Source: Thinopyrum elongatum (taxonomy: Eukaryota > Streptophyta > Magnoliopsida > Poales > Poaceae). From it: a stretch of 64,000 nt of DNA. Location of the stretch: assembly GCA_011799875.1 (NCBI GenBank), contig CM022300.1, positions 237,596,807-237,660,806 of the forward strand, read 5' to 3'. The position numbers and the translations under genes were made by a program. A model generated the notes under the pieces. That model did not search any database. It saw only the letters and a list, made by a program, of their open reading frames with translations, and was not told the DNA's origin. Shown here in pieces: positions 11,370 through 23,010 of the stretch (position 1 is the stretch's first letter; every line of letters starts with the position of its first letter).

Positions 11370-14300
11370 ATGTCCGAATCCGGAGCGCAAGGCAAGTGGA
11401 TGGCCTCTTCTGTCAAGGAGAAGGACATCACGAAGCTCCGGGAGGCGGGGTATTTGGCCAAGGAAATCGCCCATCGGCTTCTGGCCAAGGGACAGATCAT
11501 CCCCACCCTCAAGCCTCATGAGAGGGTGGTGTTCATCCCCCACTTCGTCCGCAGGTTAGGGTTTCCTCTCCACCCTTTCGTACGCAGACTCATGTCCTAC
11601 TACGGGCTAGATTTTCATGATCTAGCCCCAAATTCTTTCCTCAACATCTCGGCATTTATTGTCGTGTGCAAGGCTTTCCTCCGCGTCCCACCCCACTTTG
11701 GACTGTGGCTCAAGATCTTCAATGTGAAGTCGAAGGTGGTGGATGGTCAACACGCAGAGTGCAGAGGCGCCATGGTGAGCAAGATGCCCAACGTCACATG
11801 GCCCAAAGGTACCTTTGTGGAAACCATCAAAGGGTGGCAACAACTGTGGTTCTATATCACAGAGCCCCGCGACGCTACCTGGGCCGCGGCTCCCGAATTC
11901 AAGTCCGGAGCCCCAATGCGGCTCACCTCCTGGCTAGAGAAGGGCCTGAATTGGTCATCGTCGGACGAGCTGACAGCACTGCAGGCGCGTATCCAGAGCA
12001 TGGTAGACAAGAACATCAAGCTTGTCAATGTGATCCAGGTGATGCTAGTTCACCGGATCCTTCCATGCCAAAGCCGGACTTGCCATCTGTGGGAGTTCGA
12101 TCCGGCCGAGCACCAGACCTTGCAACAGTTCTTCGGAACTACGCACGAAGACATCTGGAAGGTGCTTTTTAAGGCCAGCGAGAAATGGCCGGAGACGACC
12201 GAGGACCGCGGGCACAACCTGGCCCATCCCGCCAGTCCGGTAAGCTTTTCGTGCTTTCAAGGTGTATCCTTTACTTGCTTGCTCAGGGAAAATGCCTAAG
12301 CCTCCCTATTTATTTTTTCAGGTCTGGACGAAGAAGGCAGAGCGGATCAAGTGTCCGGCTTCGCTACCCAAGGAACCAGCCATCCCGCTTCTGACAAAGG
12401 TGCTGGTCCCGGCGCCCTACCAGGCGCTAGAGAAGAAGGCCAAGGAGACCAGAAGTGGCCTCCGTCGCAAGGGAACTTCGGACGCGATGTCCGAAGACGC
12501 CAAAACTCACTCCTCCGCCGCAGAGGACGACAAGGAGGAGGAGGAAAGCAACTCTCCCCTTGAGGGGGAAGGAAGAAAAGGGCGGCCTCCATAAATCTGG
12601 AGGCAGAGGCGTCCAAGAAGGGGAAGGTCTCCCTCGAGGATAACTCCGCGTGGGATGTCGACAGCAGCCCAGAGCGGCGCCCCAGAGATAAGCCCCTAGT
12701 CGAATCGTGAGTACTCAAAGACCCTGACGCATTCATATATCCAGCCTCTTGTCTCCATAGTTTTAACATGTTGAATCATGTACTTGCAGTCCGGTTCGTT
12801 CCGACCTCGAGCGATACTCCTCCTCGGGAAACTCGCTGGACCCGAAGGTGATGGACAGCGGGTCCCTTCCGGCGGCCTCCTCTCCCACGGTCATGGATGA
12901 CACCGAGGTGTTGTCCCAAAGGATCCCAGGCCAGGGAGAGACGTAGGAGGCTGTCAGCGCGGCGCCAGAGGGTGAAACCTCGGCCGTCGGACACATGGGG
13001 GAGCAAATCCCCATCGAGCCTGGCAATGGGGGCCAGGTCCAATTCAGCCCCCAGCCGAATACGATCCCGGAGACCAATACGGCTCTAGAATCCGGCAAGG
13101 AGCCTCCTTCGAAAGAAGGGGTTGTGCCCATTTCGCCGGTGACCTCTGTCCAAACAGAGGCACCGAACACCCTACTGGAAGCACTGCAAAGTGCTTCCAT
13201 TGTAGAGGAACACCGTGCCCTTATGGGTATGGTGATTGAGAAGATTCAGTCCGCGAAGAGCGGACTGACCGAAGCCTGCACAAGTCTTCTAACAGGTTTT
13301 GAGGTATGAAACATAATTATGTAAAAAGAATATCACAGTATAGACAGTAGCCCCTGAGACACTGTCCGGTGGTCGAAAAGAAAAGCCGGACAGAGGATCA
13401 AACAATTTTCGCAGGAGACTAACCATACATGTCTATGTGAAAAAGCAGGCGTCGCTGCTGGCTGTGACCTCTCGTGCTGCCGAAGTCTCCGGACTGAAGC
13501 AGAGTCTGGAGCGGGCCGAGGAAGAACTCGGCCATGTGAAAAAGCAGCTGGAGGATAAGCAAGGTATGCCATGACCTTCTGTATATCAGAAAGGATAGAT
13601 GATTTGCATTGACCATAGTGCCATGATATTTGTAGGAGCGACGACTAAGGTGGAGGCCCTTAAAAAGGCGCTGGCCGAGGCCTAGAAGAGAGCGGCGGAG
13701 GAACAATCCGTCCGCAAAAAGCACGAGGCCAGGGTCAGTGAGGTCCAACAAGAGCTCCAGGACGCTGTAAAGAAATGCGAGTCCTTGGAGCGCAAGATGA
13801 CGGATCAAGAGTCCGAGCTTGCTAAGGCCCACCAAAGCACACAAGAAGCCCGGGTTGAAGCCCAGGGCGCCCTCCAGGAAATCCAAGAGGCCAGGAAAAT
13901 CGCGGTGGGTAAGGCCTTTATAATGCAAAGCAAATTTGTGAAGAAAAGGTACCTCTTACTGACCCGGATTTGGAGTTCTCCAGGAGCGTTTGCGGATCTG
14001 TCGCACAGCATTGTAGATGCTGCAGATTTCTTCCAAGCCAAAGAGGGGAGCTCAACGGAGAAGCTGTTCTGGTCACAATACCTTGCGCCAGAGCATCCGG
14101 TGCCCCTTAGCGATCAGCTGAAACAGCTGATCGAACTGCATAGGGCGGCCGAATTGGCCCTGAAGGATTTGATAATCCGCTTATGGCCTGCCGAAGCCAT
14201 ACCCCAAAGCTACTTCGGGCTCGTGAAGCGACTGGTTGCTGCCTGCCCTCGGCTTGATGCCATCAAGCGGTCGGTCTGCATCAAAGGTGCATGGATGGCC

Positions 14301-14468
14301 TTCGCCCATGTCAAGATACAGTAGGCGAAGATGAACGCCGTCAAGCTCGCGACCGAGGGACCGCCCGCGGGCAAGGAGCATTGCACGCCCGAGCGATAAT
14401 TTGATGATGTCCTGGAGGGATCCCGCATTGTAGCGGAGCAGTGTGCAAAAGACATTATCTTCGGATGA
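11370..14468 (+). pseudogene. Antisense multi-exon gene of element B, Transposase_28-type, decayed
   Basis: Exon 1 is 11370-12239 and is fully open (290 codons). It carries the Transposase_28-like domain (blocks VFIPHFVRRLGFPLHPFV, LAPNSFLNISAF, WPKGTFVETI). Intron 1 (12240-12321, GTAAGC...TTTTTTCAG) is phase 0. Exon 2 is 12322-12706 with a frameshift near 12565-12585. Intron 2 is 12707-12789 (GTGAGT...TTGCAG). Exon 3 is 12790-13303 with an in-frame TAG near 12943. Intron 3 is 13304-13449. Exon 4 is 13450-13563. Intron 4 is 13564-13635. Exon 5 (13636-14468) is a Glu/Ala-rich coiled coil with a TAG near 13683, then a conserved C-terminal block (DQLKQLIELHRAAELALKDL) with stops near 14324 and 14398. 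All four introns keep GT-AG ends, so this was a genuinely spliced gene antisense to gag. Its role is unknown; DNA binding or element regulation would be guesses. Confidence 0.8.
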
Positions 14469-15627
14469 ATATGTTATCCTATCCTGCACAATAAAACGAA
14501 ACTGATATGTAACATAATGTTAGTTATTTATATCAAGATTTTTCCTCCCGTGCGGCCGTTTTATTAAATCTGAGAGTTGGCCAGTCGTCGGCTTCAGCCC
14601 CCACGTAGGTAGTACGGGGGTGTTCGGGATAAAATCTAAACACTCTTTATCCAAAGTTTGGTCCTTGAAGGAGGTGTTTAGCGCAACGAACCAGGCAACC
14701 GAACTATGTGGCTTTATCACCCTCACTTAGCCATAGGAGTTTTATAGAAATTTAGGCGCAGCCCCTAGTATTCGCGAATCTGAACTAGGGCGCTATAAAC
14801 ACCGGATCGGGTAAAGACCGATTCGTCGCATAATGCGGAAAAAATCGCAAAAGATTTGTAACCTCCGAAGAGCTGACCGGCTCATGCCGCATCATGACAG
14901 TCAGTTTTCGGCTTTCTCTACTGAGGTGCTCATCCGGACGAACCAGGTCAATCCGGACGAACTGAGGTAGTAAGCAGAGGAGCCGGGCAACCCAACTATT
15001 GACCAAAGACATGATTCGGAGCCAATGCATATAATGCTAAATTCGGGGTGCCGAACTATACTATAAAAAGTGTTCGGACTTTGTTGCCATATTATGGGGC
15101 GCAATAAAGCCCCTGGCAAATTTAGGCCGTACCAAAGTGTACGGGTGCAATGGATAAGATTATCAAGAAGAAAAAAAAGTAGTAAGCTAGTGCCGCAGAA
15201 GTTGGGCCGCGAACTGTTTCCATTACAAATTTCTGGATACGTAAAAAAGTATAAGTAGTGCGATAAGCAACAGGGCTATTTTACATGCCATGACCAAGGG
15301 AGAGCTGCGTGAGGGTCCTGAGAACAGGTAGAGTGACCGTCAAAAAGACTTCCTAGAGATTCCCGCATACCGCAATGCTTCTTGCTACCTTGGTGTATCT
15401 ATCCTTCGAAAAGACCGATGATCAGGCCGTCTTGAGGGGCCTGTGGAAAACCTGAAAAGGATGAAAAAGAAAGAGTGAGAGTACATGTATCCAGGGGAGG
15501 TCGAGCCGTATTATGGACCACAATATAGTTATGCCTCCGTCTATGCCCATGGTATTTTAAGTGCGTAGTTATGTACGCGTGGTACGTATGCCGCCATTTG
15601 GCCGGGACGGAGACGGAGGCTAGATTG
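14469..15627. other. Element B internal non-coding spacer
   Basis: There is no coding signal. It is homologous to 3666-4932 of element A, including a shared block around CATGACAGTCAGTTTTCGGC. It lies between the 3' ends of the two converging genes, where an autonomous gypsy element would have pol. Confidence 0.7.
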
Positions 15628-18600
15628 CTAGTCTAACTCCTGATGAGCCGGACTGTTATGCTGCGGAGTAGTCCAGATCCGCTTGACAGTGTCCGGGAGT
15701 TTGGCCGCTGAATTAAGATTCTGCTTGGCAAGGCCGCTCTGTACTTCTGCTGCCAAGGCCGCGGTGTGCTCCTCAGTATGGAGGGAGCGCTCCATGTTTC
15801 CATTAACTGTTATGACACCGCGTGGACCCGGCATCTTGAGCTTGAGATAAGCATAGTGTGGCACCGCATTGAATCGAGCAAATGCGGTTTGTCCGAGTAG
15901 TGCATGATAGCCGCTGCGGAAGGGGACGATATCGAAGATCAACTCTTCGCTTCTGAAGTTGTCCGGGGATCCGAAGACAACCTCCAGTGTGATTGAGCCC
16001 GTACAGCGGGCCTCTACACCTGGTATGACTCCTTTAAAGGTAGTTTTTGTGGGTTTGGTCCTTGAGGGATCGATGCCCATTTTGCGCACTGTATCCTGAT
16101 AGAGCAGGTTCAGGCTGCTGCCGCCATCCATTAGGACGCGCGTGAGATGGAATCCATCAACAATTGGATCGAGGACCAGTGCGGCTGAACCGCCATGACG
16201 AATACTGGTCGGATGGTCCCTGCGATCGAAGGTGATCGGTCAGGAAGACCATGGGTTGAACTTTGGGGTGACTGGCGCCATCGCGTAGACGTCCCTGAGC
16301 ACTCGTTTGCGCTCCCTTTTGGGGATATGTGTGGCGTATATCATGTTCACCATTTTAACCTAGGAAGGGAACTTCTTCTGTCCTCCTGTGTTCGGCGGAC
16401 GGGACTCCTCGTCATCGTCCTCGCTTTGCGACCCCTTCTCCTTGTGTTCGGCATTTAACTTGCCGGCCTGTTTAAAAACCCAACAGTCACTGTTGGTATG
16501 ATTGGCTGGTTTATCAAGGGTGCCGTGAATCTGGCATGGACGATCGAGTATGCGGTCCAAGCTGGATGAGCCCGTATTGTTTCTTTTGTATGGCTTCTTC
16601 CGCTGGCCGGACTTGGAGCCACTGAAACCGGCGTTGACCGCCGTGTCATCGGCAGTGCCACCATTGCTTTGGCGTTGTTCCTGCTGCGTCGGGGGTTGCC
16701 ATTGCCATTCTTGGCTTCAGAGGTACCAGCATCGCTTGCAGTGTTATTGCTACGAGCTAGCCAACTATCCTCGCCCGCACAAAAGCGGGTCATGAGTGCC
16801 GTGAGGGCTGCCATGGACTTCGGTTTTTCTTGGCCGAGGTGACGAGCGAGCCATTCGTCGCGGATGCTATGCTTAAAGGCCGCTAGGGCTTCGGCATCCG
16901 GGCAGTCGACGATCTGGTTCTTTTTAGTTAGGAACCTAGTCTAGAATTTCCTGGCCGACTCTCCAGGCTGTTGAACTATGTGACTTAAGTCATCGGCATC
17001 CGGAGGTCGTACATATGTGCCTTGGAAGTTGTCGCGGAAGGCGTCTTCCAAGTCCTCCCAGCTGCCAATAGAGTTTTTAGGCAGATTGTTTAACCAGTGC
17101 CGAGCTGGCCCCTTGAGTTTTAATGGGAGGTATTTGATGGTGTGAAGGTCGTCACCGTGGGCCATATGAATATGGAGAAGAAAATCCTCAATCCATACCA
17201 CGGGATCTATTGTTCCATCATATGATTCGATATTTACGGGTTTAAACCCTTCTGGGAATTCGTGCTCCATTACTTCATCAGTGAAGCAGAGGGGGTGTGC
17301 GGCGCCTCTATATCGGGCCATGTCGCGACGTAGCTCGGATTGAGTTCGTCGGCAGTCTTCGGCCTGGGCGTGGTTATGTTTGTCACGTCTGGCTTGATAG
17401 CCGTCGTCGCGCGCCAGGGCATGCCCCTGCGATCCGTAGATTGATCTGGACTGACCTGCTCTATTGTCCAGGTCCTGCCGCAGGTCATATGTATGACCCC
17501 AGGCTGTTATGTCTTTGCTTTTGCGGCGAGGTAGTATGGGCTGGTGTTCGGCTTGAGTTGCCGCTTTGTCTCGGCCACGTGGTGGTCGGTCAGCCGCATT
17601 ATGTGTTGATGGCATGGGCTTAAGTGCCTCGTCGTTGAATTGGGGTAGCAGTTTACGCCTCGGATAACTTTTAATGGGGTGCTTGAGTCCATATTCCTCG
17701 GCTGCCAGGACATCAGTCCATCTGTCGTTGAGTAGATCTTGATCAGCTTGAAGCTACTGCTGTTTCTTTTTTCAGGCTCTTCGCAGTGGCTATTAGCCGG
17801 CGCTTAAAGCGCTCCTGCTCGACGGGTTCCTCAGGCACGATAAAGTCTTCGTCGCCGAGGCTCACCTCATCTTCGGAGGGTGGAAGATAGTTGCTGTCCT
17901 CCGAGTCTTCGTTTATGGCATGTTCATCAGGGCTGGCTTGCCCATCTTCCCTATCGTCCTGTTCGCAAGTCGGCTCGACGGGATCTTCTTTGTCTTCGGC
18001 CTCATCCGGAGTATTGTTCTCTCTCGTGCCGGTATTGCTGTCTTTTCCACAGCGTGATTTAGAGCGGCGCCGCTGACGTCGGCACTTTGGCCGTGTCTCA
18101 GGAAGTGTATCCTCGACTGGATCTTTCTTGTTATCGCCGTTATTCTCTTTGGGGGTATCCACCATGTACACGTCATACGAGGAGGTGGCTGTCCAGCGCC
18201 CAGTAAACGGCGGGTTTTGGGCCTGCTCCTCTCCGGCATCGGCATCCATACCGTCGATGTCTTCGGAGTCGTAATCGAGCATGTCGGTTAAATCTTCGAC
18301 AGTGGCAATGAAGTGGGCGGTGGGTGGGAAGCAAAATTCTCTGTCCTCAGCCCCCAGTTCAAACCGGATATAGTTCGGCTGCGAGTCCCCCGCTAAGGAG
18401 AGGGTTTTTAATGAGTTAAGCACATCACCCAAAGGTGAGTGCCGGAAGATGTCCGTGGAGCAGAACTCGATGATCAGCGCCCGATTGAGCTCGATGGGCG
18501 CGGACACACGCGGTTCGGAACCTGTTGCCGGAGACAAGCCCGAGGTTCCGGTGACACAGATCTTGTTCGAAGTTGGGTCTGTGTGCGGCTCCAACGCCGC

Positions 18601-18993
18601 TGAGTCTGCGGCTTCTGTGGCGGGGTTGAGCTTCCCGTCCTCGGATGGCGCAATCTGCTCCGGATCTAGGGTCAGGGCAGTTACAAGAGCTATCTCCCGG
18701 GTATGGTCCGATGACAGATTTAGGTCATGTTCATCGCGGTGGCAGGGAGCGGCTGCCATGGGCTCGAATCCGTCGAAGATCAAGTCTCCACGGATATCAG
18801 CAACATAGTTTAAGCTTCCAAACCTGACCTGACGGCCAGGGGCGTAGCTGTCGATCTGCTCTAGATGACCAAGCGAGTTGGCCCGCAGCATGAAGCCGCC
18901 GAATACGAAGATCTGGCCGGGGAGAAAGACCTCCCTCAAGGCAGCATCGTTGTGGATGATTGATGGAGCCATCGAGTCTTCTAGCGACGACAC
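15628..18993 (-). pseudogene. gag-protease polyprotein of element B, with frameshifts and stops
   Basis: ATG at 18993 opens a 416-codon frame (N-terminal block FGGFMLRANSLGHLEQIDSY, acidic linker, coiled coil). After a frameshift near 17740 the gag core follows (17615-16941: WIEDFLLHIHMAHGDDLHTI, DAFRDNFQGTYV), then a stop, a Cys/His segment around CQIHGTLDKPANH (16560-16360), a TGA near 16241, and the retropepsin-like part 16131-15628 with DGGSSLNLLYQDT. It is collinear with the gag-protease of element A, which is better preserved. No polymerase domains follow. Confidence 0.82.
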
Positions 18994-19000
18994 AGCGGAA

Positions 19001-19019
19001 CTCTCAATGAAAGCACCAA
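19001..19019 (-). other. PBS-like site of element B
   Basis: TTGGTGCTTTCATTGAGAG on the minus strand, directly inside the 5' LTR and identical to the site in element A. Confidence 0.6.
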
Positions 19020-19484
19020 TGTCGGTGTCAAAACCGGCGGATCTCGGGTAGGGGGTCCCGAACCCTGCGTCTAAGGTCGATGGTAACAGGATACGGGGGA
19101 CACGATGTTTACCCAGGTTCGGGCCCTCTCTATGGAGGTAATACCCTACGTCCTTCTTGATTGATCTTGATGAATATGAGTATTACAAGAGTTGATCTAC
19201 CACGAGATCGTAATGGCTAAAACCCTAGAAGTCTAACCTGTCTGATTATGATTGTGATTATGATTGTCTCTACGGACTAAACCCTTCGGTTTATATAGAC
19301 ACCGGAGGGGGCTAGGGTTGTACAAAGTCGGTTACAGAGAAAGGAATCTTCATATCCGAACGCCAAGGAGAGTCCCATCCGGACACGGGAGAGAGTCTTC
19401 TGTCTTGTATCTTCATGGCCCATCAGTCCGGCCCACATTACGTAGCCCGGACGCCCGAGGACCCCTTAATCTAGGACTCCCTCA
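19020..19484 (-). repeat. Element B right LTR (5' LTR in element orientation), 465 bp
   Basis: Homologous to 10387-10869. It lacks 18 bases present in the left copy, between two CGCCAAG direct repeats. Confidence 0.95.
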
Positions 19485-20193
19485 GCCACCCCAAGAGCAA
19501 GTCCCAAGACCTCCCCGGCAATTATTGTCGGGGCGCTGGCGGCCTGCTATCCCGCCAAGGCTCCACCACTCCACCTCACAGTGACGCAAGTCGCTTACCG
19601 GTGCGGTGTCGAGCCCTCAAGTGAATAAGTGGCAGTCATTCAGCATGTGGCAGCCATTTCAGATGAAGATCACCCCTAAATGACACCCGTCCAAAGGCGT
19701 GTCATGCAGGTAGGCGAGAAGGTGGTTGAATGGCACGGCAAGGCATGCCGGGCTGCATCCATGACGTGACACTAAGCGGTGCATTTAATGCACCTTGTCC
19801 TATCTACAGAGTTAGTTATGATAGCACTGTGGCTATCTAATCACTGGATAATGACTATTTTGCCATTGTGGTAACCCCTTGACCTATAAAAGGAGGACCG
19901 AGGCAACCTTAGAAAGGATTCGGACCCTGGTACACACATACGCGCGTAGCTACTCTCCCCGAGGCGACCTTGCCGGGCTTGAGTACTGCGCGTTTGTCAC
20001 GGTCCTCCACTCAATCCACCAAAGTAGGAGTAGGGTTTTACGCCTCGCGGTGGCCCAAACCTGGGTAAAAACCACCCACTTCACCATTGTTGTGCCGTTC
20101 TACGGCCTCTGCTCTTTGTGCAATGTGCCCTTCCTCCTTGCAGAACCACAAAGGGGCCGATGGCCCCATAGGTGATCGTGTCCAACCACGACA
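19485..20193 (+). repeat. Element D 3' LTR, second part (19485-19489 is the TSD copy of B)
   Basis: Continues the LTR begun at 10166. It contains a TATA box (CCTATAAAAGGAGG near 19884) and the U5 sequence GTAGGGTTTTACGCCTCGCGG common in grass gypsy LTRs. I place the end at 20193, because CGACA there is the inverted complement of TGTCG at the LTR start; beyond it the copia gag frame of element E resumes. The end point is inferred. Confidence 0.6.
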
Positions 20194-21650
20194 TCAAACA
20201 ACAACCCTTCATATTTCCTGAGGGTTTTCTTAATTTTCTCAAGAGAGTTTTGTTGAATATTAGCAATTTTGATCAACTTAGCATGGTCATCCTCATCAGA
20301 AGAATATTGATCACTAGAGTGAATCTTGTGATTTTTGGAGGATACCTTTTCCTTCGAGGCTTTGGCCATGAAGTAGTAGGCAGGAGATTCATTGTTTCTT
20401 GATGGATTCCCTAAGAAGTTTGTTGCGGGAGTGGAGGCACATGCTATCCCTGCCATGCCGGAGTCGGAATCCTCATCGGATTCTTCTTCTTCGGATTCTG
20501 ACGATTCTTCTTCTTAGGTATCCATTTCCTTGCCGATGTACGCCTTGGCCTTGCGAGAGTTAATCTTGTGGTTGGAGGAGGACTTGGAAGGGTTCCTTGA
20601 TGAAGATCTTGACGAAGATTTTGACGTGGAGTTGCCCTTCTTCTTGAAGAATTTCTTTGTTTTCTTCTCTTCATCGGATTCGTAGTTCTTGCTCTTGCTT
20701 TTGCCTTGATAGTTGCCAGAATCATATCTTCCACTAGCACGGATTTCTGCTTCCCAGAGAGGACAGTCAGAAATGAAGTGTCCAGGCTTTTTGCACTTGA
20801 AGCGGGTGTATTCTCCAGTAGGTTTTGATGAAGATTTTGAACCCCCAGAGTTGCTTGAGCTTCTTTTTTGGAACTGGCTCTTCTCATGAAAGCATTGGAA
20901 TCTTTTCATGATCAGTGAGAGACCTTTGCTGAGTCTTTTTGGGTCATCTGAATCTTCTTCGGCATTTTTATCGGAGGAGGAATCAGCCACGACCTTGAGA
21001 GCATGATTTTTGCATTGACTTGAGCCATACAGATCTCTTTTCTCTTCTTCCTGTTCCTCGTGGGTGTTCAGTCTTTCCATGATATCAGCAAAGTTGAGGT
21101 TTTTGAAATCAGCTCATTCATGTATCATCAGAACAAGTGTGTCGAAAGAACTGTCAAGAGATCGAAGCAGTTTCTGCACTACTTCATGGTCAGTGATGTC
21201 TTTGGCGCTGAGACCTTGAAGCTCATTTGCTATGTCACTCGGATGATCGAAGGTTTGCTGACAGCTTTCATTTCCAATGCGCTTGAATCGATTGAATTTG
21301 GCTCGAAGAGTGTCAATTCGAGCTTCTTTCTAAGATGAAACACCTTCATTTTTCTTCTAGAGGACATCCCATAATTCCTTCGCAGTTTCACAATGGCGAT
21401 AGCGAAGAAATTGCGCACGATTGAGGTGGCCACCAATCTCATCTTTGGCTTGAGCATCCAGCTGAATGAGCTTCTTCTCTTTGTCGGTAGGGGCTTGAGG
21501 TACAACAATTGTGATCCCGAACTGCACCACATTCCACATATCATCATCTATTGCTCGAAGATGGATCTTCATCTTCTCCTTCTATAAGGGGTAGTCTGTC
21601 CCATCGAATATGGGAATCTTCAGATGCGATTTGTAGTTCACTGAAGACAT
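20194..21650 (-). pseudogene. copia gag of element E, multiple stops, 3' truncated
   Basis: ATG at 21650 (MSSVNYKSHLKIPIFDGTDY) starts a copia gag of the UBN2/DUF4219 type. The single frame contains blocks KMKIHLRAIDDDMWNVVQ, AKDEIGGHLNRAQFL and SSFDTLVLMIHE, a Ser/Lys-rich segment, and a zinc-knuckle region FKCKKPGHFISDCP. The first Cys of the CCHC box is Arg here. In-frame stops occur near 21583, in two places near 21320-21357, after MIHE, and near 20514. The frame stays open to the junction with element D. The gag would form the particle; this copy is dead. Confidence 0.8.
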
Positions 21651-21701
21651 ACTTAAACTCCAAGGTTCTTAGAACAAAATGAGCAGAGTCAAGGAGTACC
21701 T

Positions 21702-21714
21702 CGCTCTGATACCA
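21702..21714 (-). other. PBS of element E (tRNA-Met type)
   Basis: On the minus strand TGGTATCAGAGCG lies two bases inside the LTR end (CTACA|AT). It matches the classical initiator tRNA-Met primer-binding site. Confidence 0.85.
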
Positions 21715-21716
21715 AT

Positions 21717-23010
21717 TGTAGGAACGAAGTATGTCTACCAAAGGGGGGTGAATGGGAGTTTTAAATTTTTTTCGGAAAACTTAAAACTCTCAGAACCCAG
21801 CAGCGGAACGAATGAAAAACAAACTACAACGACTAAAACTGAGTACTTAAAGGAAACTAAGTTATGCATTGATACAAATCACACGAATGAAAATGCATCG
21901 AAGGTAAACATGGGTGACAGAGATAGCTAGTGATGCTCGATGGCGACAAGGTATTTGTTCGACCAGTTCGTCCTTCTGCACAAGGACTACGTCTGGTTTG
22001 AGGGGCTGTGACTTAACACGGAAGATAAACTCTCTTCACCCTATTCTCCTCGACAATTGGTTCGTCAACCAATGCCGATCACTAGTGGTAGATACTTGAA
22101 GACGATCTCCAAACCTTTACAGATTTCTTCTTCGAGAACCACAACCACTCTTGGTCTCTGAAGAAATTGACATGTAACCGTCTAGAGAGTTTGCAGCTCT
22201 CAAGAGTAATAGGCGGAGCATACTGGACTTAGATTCTAGTGATGCTGAACCACTATCTAATTCTTCGGCTCTAAGGGTTTTTCTCTCGGTGGATTTTAAA
22301 CTCAAATCGCTCACAGAGGGGGTTGCTCAACAATCTTCTCAGAATGAAACGGAGCAGCCACCGGACAAATCTGGTGCGGGGTGGCTATTTATAGCCGCAG
22401 CCTTTCGAGATGGGAAATGACCATTTTGGACATGCGGTCCAACCAATGGCCAACCGACATGTTCACAACGGTCGGATTTTGGAGCAACGGTAACATTACT
22501 TGAGGAACAAGTAATGCTAACTCCTCAGTCTAAGACAAATCTCTCGCAGCAAAGAAGATCATAGTCTCTTGCTGGCAAGTATTTGCTCGGAACACAAAGA
22601 GATTTCTCTCGCAACTTTCATAGGACTTGGGTTTAGCATCAGAGAATCAAAGTTTTGAATGCTACACCCCTCTTAATAGTACGGTGGTCCTATGACTCAA
22701 TAAAGAGAAGAAAAACAATGAAATAAATGCTACGTCTTCACTTCGTCCTCAGTCTCCATGGACGCAGTCATTTTCCTTGGACAGAACCTAACCAATTGCT
22801 TCACTTCAGCAAATTTCAAGTGGTAACTCTTGTCATCATAACCTTAGATGATAACCTCCACTGCAGCGCAGGGAGATTATCTTCATCGTTTTCAACAAAC
22901 TCCTCGATACATCAGGGACCTGTTACTCTGTGTGCACTAGCAAACACATAAGTCCCATACTGTTTATGTCAACAAACTCCCAAAAACATAAGGGGCCTAT
23001 CATTGCACCA
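21717..23010 (-). repeat. Element E 5' LTR, 1294 bp
   Basis: Plus-strand ends are TGTAGGAACG and ATTGCACCA; read on the minus strand it begins TGGTGCAATG. Internal blocks (TATAAATAGCCACCCC, GCCTATTACTCTTGAGAGC, GACGTAGTCCTT) also occur in the element F LTR. Confidence 0.85.

Larger units (their letters stand above)
10387..19484 (-). mobile_element. Element B: full-length non-autonomous Ty3/gypsy retrotransposon, same family as A
   Basis: LTRs at 10387-10869 and 19020-19484 flank a gag-protease gene (minus) and an antisense spliced gene (plus). The insertion has a perfect 5-bp TSD. I counted 11 substitutions over about 465 aligned LTR bases plus one 18-bp deletion, i.e. about 2.4 percent divergence and a fairly recent insertion. 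There is no RT, RNase H or integrase. It lies only 1.57 kb from element A, in the same orientation, and both were inserted independently into element D. Confidence 0.95.
20194..23010 (-). mobile_element. Element E: SIRE/Maximus-type Ty1/copia retrotransposon, 5' LTR and gag only in window
   Basis: The 5' LTR is at 21717-23010 (minus orientation), followed by a canonical PBS and the gag gene. The gag frame is cut at about 20193 by the 3' LTR of element D, so the remainder (pol and 3' LTR) should lie left of the window. The LTR is clearly homologous to, but diverged from, the LTR of element F, which lies in the opposite orientation. Confidence 0.8.
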